Source: Manduca sexta (taxonomy: Eukaryota; Arthropoda; Insecta; Lepidoptera; Sphingidae). Taken from it: 64,000 nucleotides of DNA. The stretch spans positions 5,584,920-5,648,919 of the forward strand of contig NC_051129.1 of the NCBI RefSeq assembly GCF_014839805.1, written 5' to 3'. A program made the position numbers and the translations under genes. The notes beneath the pieces are model-generated. The model did not search any database. It worked only from the letters and a program-made list of their open reading frames with translations, and was not told the origin of the DNA. This document shows, one piece after another, positions 1 through 12,200 of the stretch; the stretch's first letter is position 1, and each line of letters opens with the position of its first letter.

Positions 1-1366
1 GATACACAGACATTAAGATAAAGATGATGCACATGTATTTAGGACAGAACCCGAATAGCTCCGTTAATCTATTCAGATGAAAATTGTGTAAAATGAGATC
101 ATGGTTCTCAATTAATTGCGATCGTTTGTTTAATCCTTTTTAAAAATTGCAATGTTTGTGTCTAATAAGTATGTTCATATTTGCACAATGTATATTTATT
201 GTAGAAACATGCGCAATGTCTTGCTTTTTGTACTAGGAATAGATGCTATATTTATTTGCATTGTGAATAGAGCAGTGTATGTCATGTGCCAGATATTTCT
301 TTACACGCCTTCGCTTTAGTGACGTACCCTTTTTGGCTACGAAGTTTGCTTATGTAACACGATTAGCATCGTAGACGCTCGAAGACCGTTGTGATGCAGT
401 GTCATACAATAATTGAGACGTTGGAGTTGTTTAGAAGTTCAACACACAATTTTACAAGTAAACAACACGCCACGTCATGTGAGTTGACAATTATACCGCA
501 ACATTGGGGCCATTTTAATTTAGTTCAATTTTTGCAGGTCGTAAAAAATACATGTATCGTTTGCATCATTGTACATATTTATTTAAATCCGTATGAACGA
601 GCGCGGAATAAGAAAAGAATTTTGTTATTAAATTTATCTGCCCTTCTTTTGACATTCAAACGCCAATAACACGCGGTCGGTAACCGATCAAGTGTTTCTA
701 CTTGATATCCAGAGATATTACATGTTACGTTAGCCACCTGGAACGCACTAATGTTATGGTGATTGATTTTGGATATATGACGCCACACAGACTGAGGCCA
801 CAACACTGCGACCTAGATCTGCTTGTGTCATTACCTTCAATGAAATGGGTCAACCAGCGACCTTCAATCGCGTCACACTCACAGGAAAAATAACGCTTTC
901 TGCGTTCGTGCACATGCACATTTTCTTCTGACATAAATTATGACCTCCACTTCAAATGGTATATTTACGACAATATATAACATTCCTTTTATTGGAAATA
1001 ATATATTTTTTTAGAGCGGGATATTATCACGTGAATAAACGAGACGATATAAAAAATCACTTTAAAAATCTGCGATAAAACACGTGATGAAGATGCCCCC
1101 ACAATCTATTTATAATAACTGAGTAATTCACAGTATTTTGATAATAATTATTGTTTAATGTTATCTGACTAACAGTGCGTGCTGATCATAAAGACACTAT
1201 GTAAAATTATCTTATCGAGGTCGTTCACATTTGACATTAAACTTTCATGAGACCTAATAAATTATATTTTCGATGTTGTCAATTATCCTTGTAAAACAAT
1301 AGTCACTAAACGTAGAATTAGTAGATTTGAATATCCATAGCTAAAGGGAGTTTGTTTCCCTCTTTC
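1..1366. other. Sequence upstream of the PP1 regulatory subunit gene, no gene recognised
   Basis: AT-rich DNA without a recognisable exon. The longest open stretches are under 95 codons, overlap on both strands and have no domain I recognise. Because the first coding exon at 1369 is preceded by a splice acceptor, this stretch is probably intron, with the 5' untranslated exon and promoter lying further upstream and outside the window. Confidence 0.5.
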
Positions 1367-1374
1367 AGACGCAG
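1351..1374 (+). promoter_or_regulatory. Splice acceptor just before the start codon of the PP1 subunit gene
   Basis: A pyrimidine tract (tttgtttccctctttcag) ends in AG at 1367-1368. Six bases later a second AG (1373-1374) lies directly against the ATG at 1375. The first is the better acceptor because the tract is adjacent. The second gives a tandem acceptor choice that would alter only the 5' UTR. Either way a non-coding upstream exon is implied. Confidence 0.6.
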
Positions 1375-2986
1375 ATGAACGGTGATCGCGCAACGTCGCA
1401 GTGCGGTCTGACGTCGCTGCTGCCGATGTCTTGTCGAGGACGCGCCGCGGCATTCGCGCGCGACCTGCACTCGCGTCTGCGGAACCTCGGCGGAGCTCAC
1501 GACGAAGACTGTGAGAGCAGCTGGCTCACGCGCGATCATCCCAACGCACACCGCCCTACCACTTCCACCGGACAACGGGATTTGGACACATTTTATGACT
1601 TCGAACTAGAGTGCGAGAGTCCTTCCAGTCCTGTCGACGAATACGATCATCCCTTTCCCGAACGATCGCCGTCTGAAGACCAAGAGCCTCCATTCTATGA
1701 TGTTGAATCTGAACCTGATCTCAAAGAACAAGCAAAACTCATGGTACAACAAAACGATAAAGCAAAGAATGGATTCAGATTTACTACTGCCTTCTACACG
1801 GACTGTACACCCGTAAAAAGTCAACCAGTCCCACGAGAGAATGGTCATACGGAAAAACGATTATATTCTGCTATTACTTTCGAAGGTTGTGCGAGGCAGA
1901 ACAGTCACGATGAAGTCGACTGCGCAGCAAGATCTTCAACCACCCTGAATAGCTTGCCAACAAATGTCAGCACGACTTTCGACAGTGATTCGGAGTTCGA
2001 ATCTGCTAAAAGCGATCCCTTCGAACCCGCCGAGGTATCACAATTAGATAAAGTTGTGGATGATGTTACGGAATGTATAGAAACCTTATCACTTACGGAA
2101 GTAGAAATTCCTATCGATGAAGAAATATCTAATGCTGTAGTCGAAGATAAAATCGACGAGCAGCTCAAGGAACCCGAAATTATAACCAGTGAAGATCTAA
2201 TAGAAAAAGATGTATCGCCTGCACCGGAAATAGAACCTTCTCTTTTGAGTGCAGAAATAACTGATGGAAAATCACAACGAAACAGAAGACGACAGGCCTC
2301 AACGGGTCCGTCGGTGTTCTTCACTGAAAACAGGGAAGACGCCACCCGGAACACCAGGCCGTAAAAAAATTGTTCGCTTTGCCGACGTGTTAGGTCTCGA
2401 TTTAGCAGATGTGAAAACATTTATGGATGAAATTCCCGTCATACCCAAATCTGCGTACGACGATCTCACCGGTTGTGACGTACAGAGTTCTCCCCCGGTG
2501 AAGACGCCACCGCGTCTCGGCGGCCTCACACTGGTCCCTCTGTTCCAATTACCTCGAGATGTCACCGATAAACTAGAATCACAAAACGTCTGCCTCGAGA
2601 GCGCGCGTGTGTGCGACGGAGTGCACGTCACAGTGTGTGGCTCCGTGCGCGTGCGCAACCTGGACTTCCATAAAACTGTACATGTAAGATACACCATGAA
2701 CCGGTGGAAGACCTATACAGATTTACAGACGACGTACGTGCAGGGCTCGTGCGACGGATATTCGGACCGGTTTCAGTTCGTGTTGTACGCGCCGGCCATA
2801 TCGTCGGGTCAGCGGCTGGAGTTGGCCGTGCGCTTCCAGTGCAAGGGCCAGCAGTTCTGGGACAACAACAGCGGCGCGAACTACTGCTTCGACTGCCTGG
2901 CGCTGGGCTCGGCGGGCGCGCTGCCGAGCTCGGCGCCGGCGGGCCCGCTGCACCCCACCGTGGATTGGCACCCGTCGTTCTACTGA
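1375..2986 (+). CDS. Protein phosphatase 1 regulatory subunit 3-like, glycogen-targeting (CBM21), with apparent one-base frameshift
   Basis: Proteins of this family bring the PP1 catalytic subunit to glycogen, where it dephosphorylates glycogen synthase and phosphorylase kinase. Two overlapping open frames make up the gene. The first (1375-2364) encodes an acidic Ser/Glu-rich, probably disordered N-terminal region. The second (usable from 2261 to 2986) carries a basic Arg/Ser stretch, the PP1-docking RVxF motif in KKIVRFADVLGL, and a C-terminal CBM21 domain from about residue 90 of that frame, with WKTYTD and the glycogen/synthase-binding FWDNNSGANY motif. It ends shortly after the domain. 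Joining the frames needs one base removed between 2261 and about 2309. The AAAA run at 2268-2271 is the simplest place and would give a protein of about 536 residues. An ATG at 2264 could alternatively start a 240-residue short form. The start at 1375 follows a good splice acceptor. Relatives are Drosophila Gbs-70E and Gbs-76A and vertebrate PPP1R3B/C. Which insect paralogue this is cannot be settled here. Confidence 0.88.
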
Positions 2987-4163
2987 GCGGGCGCGAGTGC
3001 GCGTGCGCGTGCGTCCGGTGCGCGCCCGGCCGGTCCGGGCGGCAAGTCCGAGCCTGCGTGGCGGTGCGCGCCCGCTCCGGCGGCGGCCGCCCTTCCCGTC
3101 CTCTTCCCGTGGGAACGAGAAGAAGCGCGGGCTCCCGAATCTTGAGGCTTAACTTTGTAAAGCGTTTTTGTGATATAAAGTAGAATAGTTGTAGATATTA
3201 TATTTCGAAGAGTGAGCGACTCGTTCTCTCAGTGCCATTTGCAATAACGACATTTTGAGTAAATGTATATTTAATCGAATTATTTTCGTTTCGTACTGTT
3301 ACTTGATATCGTCCGGCGGGACAATAACTAATGTGATCGGTACGTGACGGCGCGGTGGGACACGGCGGCAGGCAGAGCCGGGGGCAGAAGCAGTGGCGAG
3401 GGAGGAGTGAGGAACTGTTGCGCGGTCCGTGTCTTCCCTCCTTGTGTGTACATAGATCGAGAGAGATGAATTCTGAATGATATTCATATTTTAATACATT
3501 TTTATTAAACTAGGTATTAGCCTTATGTACTAGATACTTATACGTGAAGTTAAGAATGAACATCACCTAGTTAGTATGATTTATCCACATTAACATGTTT
3601 ATGAATGTAGATGATATGCGTAGACTTATATTTTTAAACGTGGTGACACTGTATCATCTGTTAGATAAAGGTTCATAAATGGTTAACGTAGAAACCAAAA
3701 CGTCTGAGTGATCAGGTATTAATCGAAATATTTGATAACCCTTTCTAATGTGTTAAGATTTATAATTATATTATTATTACGAATTATATAAATGAACTGT
3801 TTTATTATATCGATGTTATAAACTGGATAAAATATTATGTACATTTTATATTTTTATACTCACAAACGAAAACATGACATGTACTTCCTACATAAGAACT
3901 GATCTAAATAGTATCTAATTGTTGATTCGGTTTGGAGATTTTAAACATGAGACTATTAGAAATTATGGAATTAAATTATTATTATTTTTAAGCAATATTG
4001 TAATAGTTATTTATTAGGCTCACTTTTTCTATTTTGTATGTACCTGAATTCTTAAAATGTGGCCATATTAATGTTTTAATATAGCGCGGTATCGCTGTCC
4101 TACTGAAATATTGTTATTCTTATTATTGACTCTGTTTTACTGAATAACTGTCCACATAATAAA
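2987..4163 (+). other. Probable 3' UTR of the PP1 subunit gene with poly(A) signal
   Basis: The first 150 bases after the stop are very GC- and CpG-rich, then composition drops sharply to AT-rich. AATAAA hexamers follow, the first well-placed one at 4158-4163 and another near 4425. There is no coding potential. The exact cleavage site is not determinable from sequence. Confidence 0.4.
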
Positions 4164-5393
4164 TTAATGTGCATAATTATTTAATATGTTTTATTCATTA
4201 CCAAAGCACAATGACCAGACCATTTTACGGACATAGTGCGGGAAAAGGAGCCCACAACCAATACCAAATTCATTACCAACTTCAATTTTATAATTTACGG
4301 CTAAACAAAAAAATATAAAATACATGCGGAAAGATTTCTAGTAACTAGTATCACTTGATCAAACATTATTAAACTTAGATGTTCTCATCGATAGTAGTTA
4401 TGTGTGATGAAAATTGTGAAAAAAAATAAAGCCATATAAAATAATTCTTGATTACAAATTAATGCTTATATTTAACCTGTTTTCATTGTTTAGATGCAAT
4501 TAAATTATATATTTTTACACTACTCATTGAAAATATTGAGTTGTCTAAAAATATTTTAAGGCCTATTCGTTTCATCAACCACTGTTGACACAAAACATGT
4601 TCCAATTTGGTCACTAAAATCTTTGTTTACAACGTCGCTAGTTTTTAATAATGAAAGGGCGGAGTATTGTATTCCGAATTGTTAAATTAATAAAGTAGAT
4701 ATGATTTTGTGTTCTAAAACTAAAATAAAACTCACAAATATAATTAATGCTTTAATTATATTACAGTATTTAAAAATAAGCAAAACATATCACAATTATA
4801 AATTATTAGTCGAATTGAAATAATATAATACAATCAGATACATCTAAAACTTAAACTATTAAACTTAGTTTATACTTAAAATAGTCTTTAACCAGAAGCG
4901 ACGGGTGTACTCACTAGTTCCTACATAAATTGTTCGTAGACCAACTATTTATATACAAAACTAAATTCGAAATTAGGGAAACTTTTGTTTAGATACAATA
5001 ATCTTTTCCAACTATTAATGTTGAAGATACTTATGTCAAAGTCAGGAATATTTTAAATTAAAACTTATAATAATAAATAGTCGCCAACACGTTTCGCGAA
5101 TCCACTGGATAAAACACTTACAAAAATATTTTATTTTGTTACTTATTTAACAATATTAAAGCGCTCACATTTTCTACACACGATGGAGATGTCAGATCAC
5201 CGAAATAAGTTCCCAAAACTAGACTCAAAAATACATTTTCCACCATTTTTATATATAAGTAGGTAATGAAAATGGAGAATGAAGAGTTATGTCTGGTGGA
5301 CGGTTAGTTACCTTTGAAAATTTGAAAGGTCAGACTTTTTCAAAGGTGTCAATTTATTTCTCCTAGCAAGTTAAATCTTCAGTAATAAATGAA

Positions 5394-5672
5394 CCCCCTT
5401 ATTCATAGACGTGTTTTATTTTAGAACGGAGCATTGTTGTGATAAGAAGTCAATTTCTCAGCTTTGTTTATCTGACAGTTTACTTTTTGTTTAGATTTTT
5501 TTTATCTGACAGCCAACTAGATGAATCTAGTTGTATCTCAATATTAACCAATCACAATGGCTCTATGTCTACGCACTGCGAAGGCTGCCATGCCGTCAGC
5601 ACTGAGAACTGTTTCTCTTGTTATCACAGCAATGCTTCGTCCTTAGATAAAAAACGTCTATGAATAAGGGGG
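5394..5672. mobile_element. 279 bp inverted-repeat MITE between the two convergent genes
   Basis: The ends are mirror images. The left begins CCCCCTTATTCATAGACG and the right ends in the exact reverse complement of those 18 bases. Similarity between the arms continues with mismatches for about 60 bases (left GCATTGTTGTGATAA, right-arm complement GCATTGCTGTGATAA). The 74-codon open frame inside (5439-5663) is built from the arms and is not a gene. Flanking bases show no convincing target duplication longer than AA, so the transposon superfamily is undecided. It sits in the gap between the 3' ends of the two genes. Confidence 0.8.
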
Positions 5673-5934
5673 AAAGTCTTTAATAATACAAATAATATAA
5701 CATGGAAATTAAATGATTTATAGGATCTATTTGAATTTGGGAAAAAAAATTTTTAGTGAATTCCAATTTACGCGAGCTATAATTAGCTTCTAAATTGTTA
5801 TCATAGACACCTTATACACTGTATAGATGGTTCGATTCTTAATTCGCTTACAAAGTGTATCTATAAACCCACTGTAACAAGATCACCTCTGAGAATTACG
5901 AACCTAATCTCTTACTTGATCTCAACACGACAAA

Positions 5935-5940
5935 TTTATT
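5935..5940 (-). terminator. pip: Candidate poly(A) signal for pipe
   Basis: TTTATT on the + strand is AATAAA on the minus strand, 31 bases beyond the pipe stop codon. This is a plausible but early signal. Further AATAAA hexamers exist lower down, so a longer 3' UTR is possible. Confidence 0.35.
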
Positions 5941-5971
5941 TTACTCAAACTCCGTACTAAATAATCTACTA

Positions 5972-6204
5972 CTACAACTTGCCTTTATGCGCCCTCTTTC
6001 TCCGTCCTCCCCTGGCCCTGGTGGGGGAGGGAGGGGTGATCCCGGGGTCCCGGAGAGCCCGGAGCTGCAGATGGAGTCGCTGTTTGCAGAACTCGTAGAA
6101 CTCAATCTCTCTTGTGAAGTTCGCTCGCACGATCTGTTTGACGGCCTCAGAGACCGGCGGCTTGAACGCGTTGCGGTTGATGCGGTTGAATGTGTTCAGT
6201 TCTT
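5972..6204 (-). CDS. pip: pipe last coding exon
   Basis: Acceptor CTTACAG before 6204, phase 1 in, stop TAG at 5974-5972. It encodes NRNAFKPPVSEAVKQIV and FTREIEFYEFCKQRLHLQL, the conserved C-terminal helix of the family. A low-complexity Pro/Arg-rich tail (TPPSPTRARGGRRKRAHKGK) follows and looks lineage-specific. Confidence 0.92.
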
Positions 6205-9200
6205 CTGTAAGATTAATTATTTGGTATGATTTTTATTACGCAAATTAAGATAATAATTTTTAAATAATATTAATAATATCAGCCCTGTATTATATACTGC
6301 TGCTCTGCTCGTCTTTACTACCGAAGATTACTGAATATTGAGAGGATTTAGGCCTTAGTCCACTACGCTAGCTTAGTGTAGATTGGTGGACTTCACATAC
6401 CTTCAAATTTCTTATATAGAACTTCTAAGATATGCAAATTCTCTCACGAGATTTTCCTTCAGCGTTAAAGCAAGCGACAATTCACAAAGAATAAACACAT
6501 AACCTTAGAAAAGTCAGAGGTGCATTCCCTTGGAATTTGAACCTGAAGACATAAGTCTTAGCAGTCCGCTCCACTCCCAACTAGACAATCGTCGCCGCTG
6601 CTGTATATTTTATGGATTGATGATATATTACGTGGGGCTCAAAAATAATGTAATATTGTACTATACATGTACCATTATTAAGTACGGCTCCCCCTACTAC
6701 TCAGTCTCATACAAAAAAGGGACCCATTTCCGAAATGGATGTTTGGGAATTGATTTAATATAGTAGTGATTTGACCACGTTTTCTTACTAACGAAAAATT
6801 TTTACTCAACATATATGTATTATAGCGCCTGTCGACGGATTTAAAGAACTGTTTTTGTATGTCTTTGTGACGTCAAATGAAGTAATAGTAAGAAAGCTTA
6901 CGCCTGGTAAGCTGGTCGCGGATATGAGATGTTAGATTAATATAATAACTCAGAAGAAACATTGCTTTTAAAATGTTTGATAATATATAAAAATACCTGG
7001 TATATATGTTAGATCACACTGTATGCATAATTACTCTTTTATAGTTTTGTATTTTGTCATTGTCATCTTTCAATCTTGGACTTCTAATAAAAGCATGTTT
7101 TATAAATAAGCTATATTAGTTAATAACATGTAAAATATAACAGGACTAATTATAAATTCTTCAGCAAAAACTAGACCAATTTCCGGATAGCAGTTTTATC
7201 GTCGGTTGAAGTAACAGTACACACTACACGTACCCCAGTAAAGCTGCAGCGCGCCGTCGAAGAACCGCGGCACATACTTCTCGAAGGCGAGGAGCGTGGA
7301 GTTGATGTCCTCCAGCACTCCCACCACCGCGTACTGCTCCTCCACCACACGCTTGGCGCGCTGCAGCGCCTCCACGCTGTTGAACGGACTGCACACACAC
7401 ACCACACAATTTAAAACAAACACACCATTTTTGCTTGTCAAGTGTAGCCAGAGACCTACAATTCACCAGCTACGTTAAATCCCATGTAAGAAAGATCTAC
7501 TGCTTCACACCTGACACAATTCTAAATTCAGGGGCAGGCCAGCTATTATTTATTTGGTCGATCTAGACGTAAATTTTTAGCGTCCCTTTTCCGACATCTT
7601 TTAGGTCGCAAATGTATTTTTCTAGACAAAGCCGTTAATATCAGAGTCAGTAGAACCCAGTAAGCTCCCGGCGCCCTTCATAAGACTATACCGCTCCGAG
7701 CTGATAAAGAATAAAAAACCCAACACTACATAATTATGATACACGCCTGTCAAAACTATAGCAGCAAAGTCACTTCAAACATTTTCTACTACACTGATTT
7801 CTATTACACAACTACCCACATGTACAAAAATACGTAAGTAATCAGTAACATTTGTGGATGACTCACGTGCAATTAGGTTCGTGTCCGCAGAAGAACAGCG
7901 TCTGCCGCCGATGGTCGCCGATGCCCTCGTGCGTCTCGCCCTCCACGTAGCGACACTCGCGGTCGCCGCTCAGAACACACGTCTCGAAATCCTAGAACAT
8001 ACGTGTGAACGTTAGTCTTACTTTTAATAATATTATGAATTAACAGATAAACCATGTCTTTGATTGACATATAAGCTAATTGTATTCGGATTATTTGCTT
8101 CCATAGGAAATATTTGGATTATTATTCTGATTAAGATGGCGCTAGTGTTGTACAGGTGGCGCTATAAATTGCCTGATTGATTTAGATATTTTTTTTGAAA
8201 AGGTTTTTACGCAAGCTACGCCGCGAACAACAGCTATTCATCTTGTGAAAATAGGTTTTTTTATTGTAACTGGCAAATGAATAATGGGTCCCTATGGTAA
8301 ATGTTTATTGCGGTAGTTTCGAATCTTTTAACTAGATGGCATTGGCGTTGATTTTGCTTATAAAATTTTTAATCAAGTTTAAAGGTAAACTATGTCTAAT
8401 ACAAATTTGTTGTACCGTAGGCTAAAGATATAATTAACAAAAAAAAAAACTAATTTCCTTATTGTGTTTTGAGGTAGTAGAGTCATGCTGTAGACATTTA
8501 CAGCATTTATGGTCTGGTCAGAGACCAGCACTATACCACAGAAAATCAACATGAAGTAATATTTTGCTGTGCTTTGTTATAGCCAGATTTTTACTAATCC
8601 TAATTGCCTTTTTTAAAGACGGCAATGCTTTTATTATACTTTTGTTAACAAGTGACCTGTGGCGGCTAATTCTATTGACAACACATAGTTAATATATAAC
8701 AATATGTTTGTTATTTTATTTCCGGTAAAATATCAAGGCCAATTTCTTTAATAATGCCTACGCGTTAAATTATTATCAAGAAGCTGATGGCAACTTCATT
8801 ACTGGACTATAGTTTGCTGAACATCGTTAATATAAAACTCAATCTCAATGAAATGCGTCTGGAGAAAAGTAACGCCCTTTGTAATTACTGGTCGACATGA
8901 AATATTTTCGGCCAGTAACGTGTGAGCCAGGGTCAATGATCAACTAAAACTCTAAACGTAAGTGGGAATAATTTTCCTACTAATTATAACATCATTTTTT
9001 TGTTAGTGTAAAACTAATTTATTTTTTGTGCTTATCCAATAACTGAGTACAGTCGGGTTCAATAACTGTGTAGCACACGATTGGTTTGTGGGGAGTGATC
9101 TATTTAAAAATATGTCACAATAGTTTTTTATTATATTTTTTATATTGATTCCAGAGCTCGCTGTACCTGCCTACTTCAATAGGTTCGTTTGTTGTAGCAG

Positions 9201-12200
9201 TATCGTCATATATATTTTTCTTCTAATATCATACGTCACACTAATGGTAAAAATAAATAAAAAATATTTATTAAATAAAAAAATATTTAGAACTGTAAAT
9301 ATATTATAATGTGTATACTTTACACCGATTAAGTAACTTTCGTCTGTTACCAGGGGTGACACTAAACAGTAAATAGTGTTACGATCATAGTTTTCGGTTG
9401 CTATTCTGATCACTAAGTATATTTTGAAAAGTGGTTTTATATTACTACAAAGGTACAGTCGTGGGGCCCTATTCGATCAACAAGAACGAATGCGTTTTTT
9501 TGCAATTACAGGACGAAACGAAGCATCGAAAGTCGTCTAGGTTAGAGTTAAAAATCTCCTATTTACCTTAACGGCTACCAAAGCCGTCCTGTGATTAAAA
9601 ATACGGATTTGCATCTGTACGGGGAACAGGGTCTCTCGACTATACGTACCAATTAAACATGTAAGTATAGTTTCCAATCAGCTTTGTTAACTTACTATAA
9701 ATAATTCAAACATAACAATTTTTGCTACGACGACTGTACCTACTTAATATTGTTGACTAGAAATAAGTTCAATAACTACCTACACGTCCTACAATAACTA
9801 GACTGACAATGGAGGATAATTAAGCAGGAAAAATTGTTCTGCGCAAAGCGACCATCATTAATTTTTATAATAAGCCAGTGTGAGCTGTCAGCGGTAGCCT
9901 GAAGTCATTGGTAATGATGTGTGTATCAGCCAAGTCTAACAGTTAGTTGCTATTACTATTTGGAACAACATAACATATTTAAAAGCAATTAAAGTATATT
10001 TTTTATTTCATTTCTTACTCCTATAGTTGCCTAACAATATAGAGTTAAACTAAAGACTGTTTATACTGGACACACCTGACGTTTTTTGTTTTAATGAATG
10101 CAGTACGTAGCTTATAAAAGGACATAATACTACTATGCCATTAAAAGGATCCGTTGCAGCGTTATTTAATTGGCAATAATTTTTTATAATAATTTAATAA
10201 AAGTGGGCTGTTCCAGTGGTTTTGCGGATAAACTACGTATACAATGAAAGGCGTTGGATTTATTCTCCATTGAGAGATAAATGTAAATTGTTAACACATG
10301 AGTTCGTATGTCACATTATTGTAATGACATTAGAATGGTTTAAGAAGCGTGCGTAATTCTCGTGATAGTCAATTATTTATAGTTGATTGTATGGTTCAGT
10401 AATAGTGTCACTGAAATTTCCATATCGTTTATAAAACGCTTCTTATAGTTTACATAAAAATGATGAGAATTAAAAGTTGTATATGATAGTTAATATATTA
10501 TTATCTCAGTTCATAAAAACATACCTATACATAAAATTTATCAAAAAGCTGTCAAAAGAAAATCTGATGCGTAAAAAAACTTAATTGTTTAATAAATTGT
10601 TAATAATAGTCGGTTTATATGCTCGTAACGAAATTAACAGTAGACGTCTGAACCCGTCAAATATGTAGCCGAGGTCGTGACCACTGATTTAAATTCGTGC
10701 TGTGTCAGTGGAAGCAGCACTAACCTCGTCACGATATAAGCTCCTCGCTGACGTCTCTTAACATCTAACGGAACAAATTTCTACCTATTTCAAGTTTAAT
10801 CATAATAGTTTTTGCCGGGTTAGGATTTACGGAGTTCTAGGATGATTACAGCAGCGTAAAGTTGGCAAATTGAACATGCGCCCTGTGCAACACAATCGAA
10901 GTTCTGGTGATATTCCCACATACCCATTCTAATAGATTTAAAGAGATAGACATATTTAATTAACTGACCAGAGTCTTTTATTACAATAACCATAAATAAA
11001 AACACAACAAAATAATTGAGCCGTTTTTATTTATTATATTTTTTTTATATTGTAATTACCACTATAGTTATGGTAAAAATCAACATTGTTTTAGCGTAGT
11101 ATTTATACTTACTTAATAAAAATGTATTCGTGCACACATTGTTTTGATTAAATTATATTCACTATTAACAATGCTATTCAGTGTGTATAACTACAACAAT
11201 AAATATTTACAGCGACAGTAATCAGCTACATGTTATATTCCTACAAATATGTCATATATTACAAATATGTTATTAATTAGAAACAAGGTGCTAAGCCGTT
11301 TCACCGCCATTGTAAAAACATAAACAGTAGTTCGAATAGAAAGAGTGGTTTTTCAAACAACCAATAGTTGGATACGATAAAAAGCAGCTATCCTCTCCAA
11401 TTATATCGCGTTCACGGCAGCGCATTATACGCGTTTTTTCCTTAAGATCAACCCGAAGGCGGTTGGTCCGCACGTGACTGATTGCGCGACGATTCAGCCG
11501 CAAATTGACGCCTTACTGGCAAAATAATCTAAAATCGATTTTTAAATATTCTTTGAAACAAATTGCTAGTCTTTGAGCTGGTTAGGAATTTAATTCTCTT
11601 TACTACCGGTTGGTTGTATATAGACGTGTAATTTACATCTAATTTGCGGCAGTCGTTTGAATCAAATGTGTGAAACTATTAATGTCGATTATGAATGCCG
11701 AAGTATCATAAGTTTATATTACCATGTGTGTAGGCAGTAAACGAAATTAAACTACGAAAAAACAAACTCATTTAAAAGGCCTTAAAACATTAATATTTAC
11801 GTAGGCGTTATTAATTACTCAAATTTAAATAACATTACAATATATTAAACAGATTAGCATACAACATACATCCCAATATGCATTTTATTAATGTACCATA
11901 GTAACTGTAAACTATTAGGAGAAAATATGAACAGTAAGGAATTTATTTACATATTTAAACAATAAAATAAGGAAAGAATAGATCATATAAATTACTATTA
12001 GCATATAAACTGAAATAAAAACCGAATTGTTAAACAGTTGTAACACAATAAACAGAAATATATGGTGGCACTGACCCAACAGATTTAATTCGATTGTAGA
12101 ATTAAAATAAATTCATCGTGATTAAGTTTAGAAGCCAAAGTGAAACGACACTTCATGAAAATTACTTGCAAATATTTTTTAAATAGTCAATTAAATTCAT

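Noticed and set aside
2704..3183. 159-codon frame rich in Arg, Gly and Ala overlapping the PP1 subunit gene
   Set aside because: It is an alternative frame of the GC-rich CBM21 coding region and adjoining 3' UTR; its composition reflects GC content.
5439..5663. 74-codon + strand frame with cysteines
   Set aside because: It lies entirely between the arms of the 279 bp MITE and has no independent support.
7171..7478. Several overlapping frames around pipe exon f
   Set aside because: All are alternative frames or read-through of the single exon 7234-7388.
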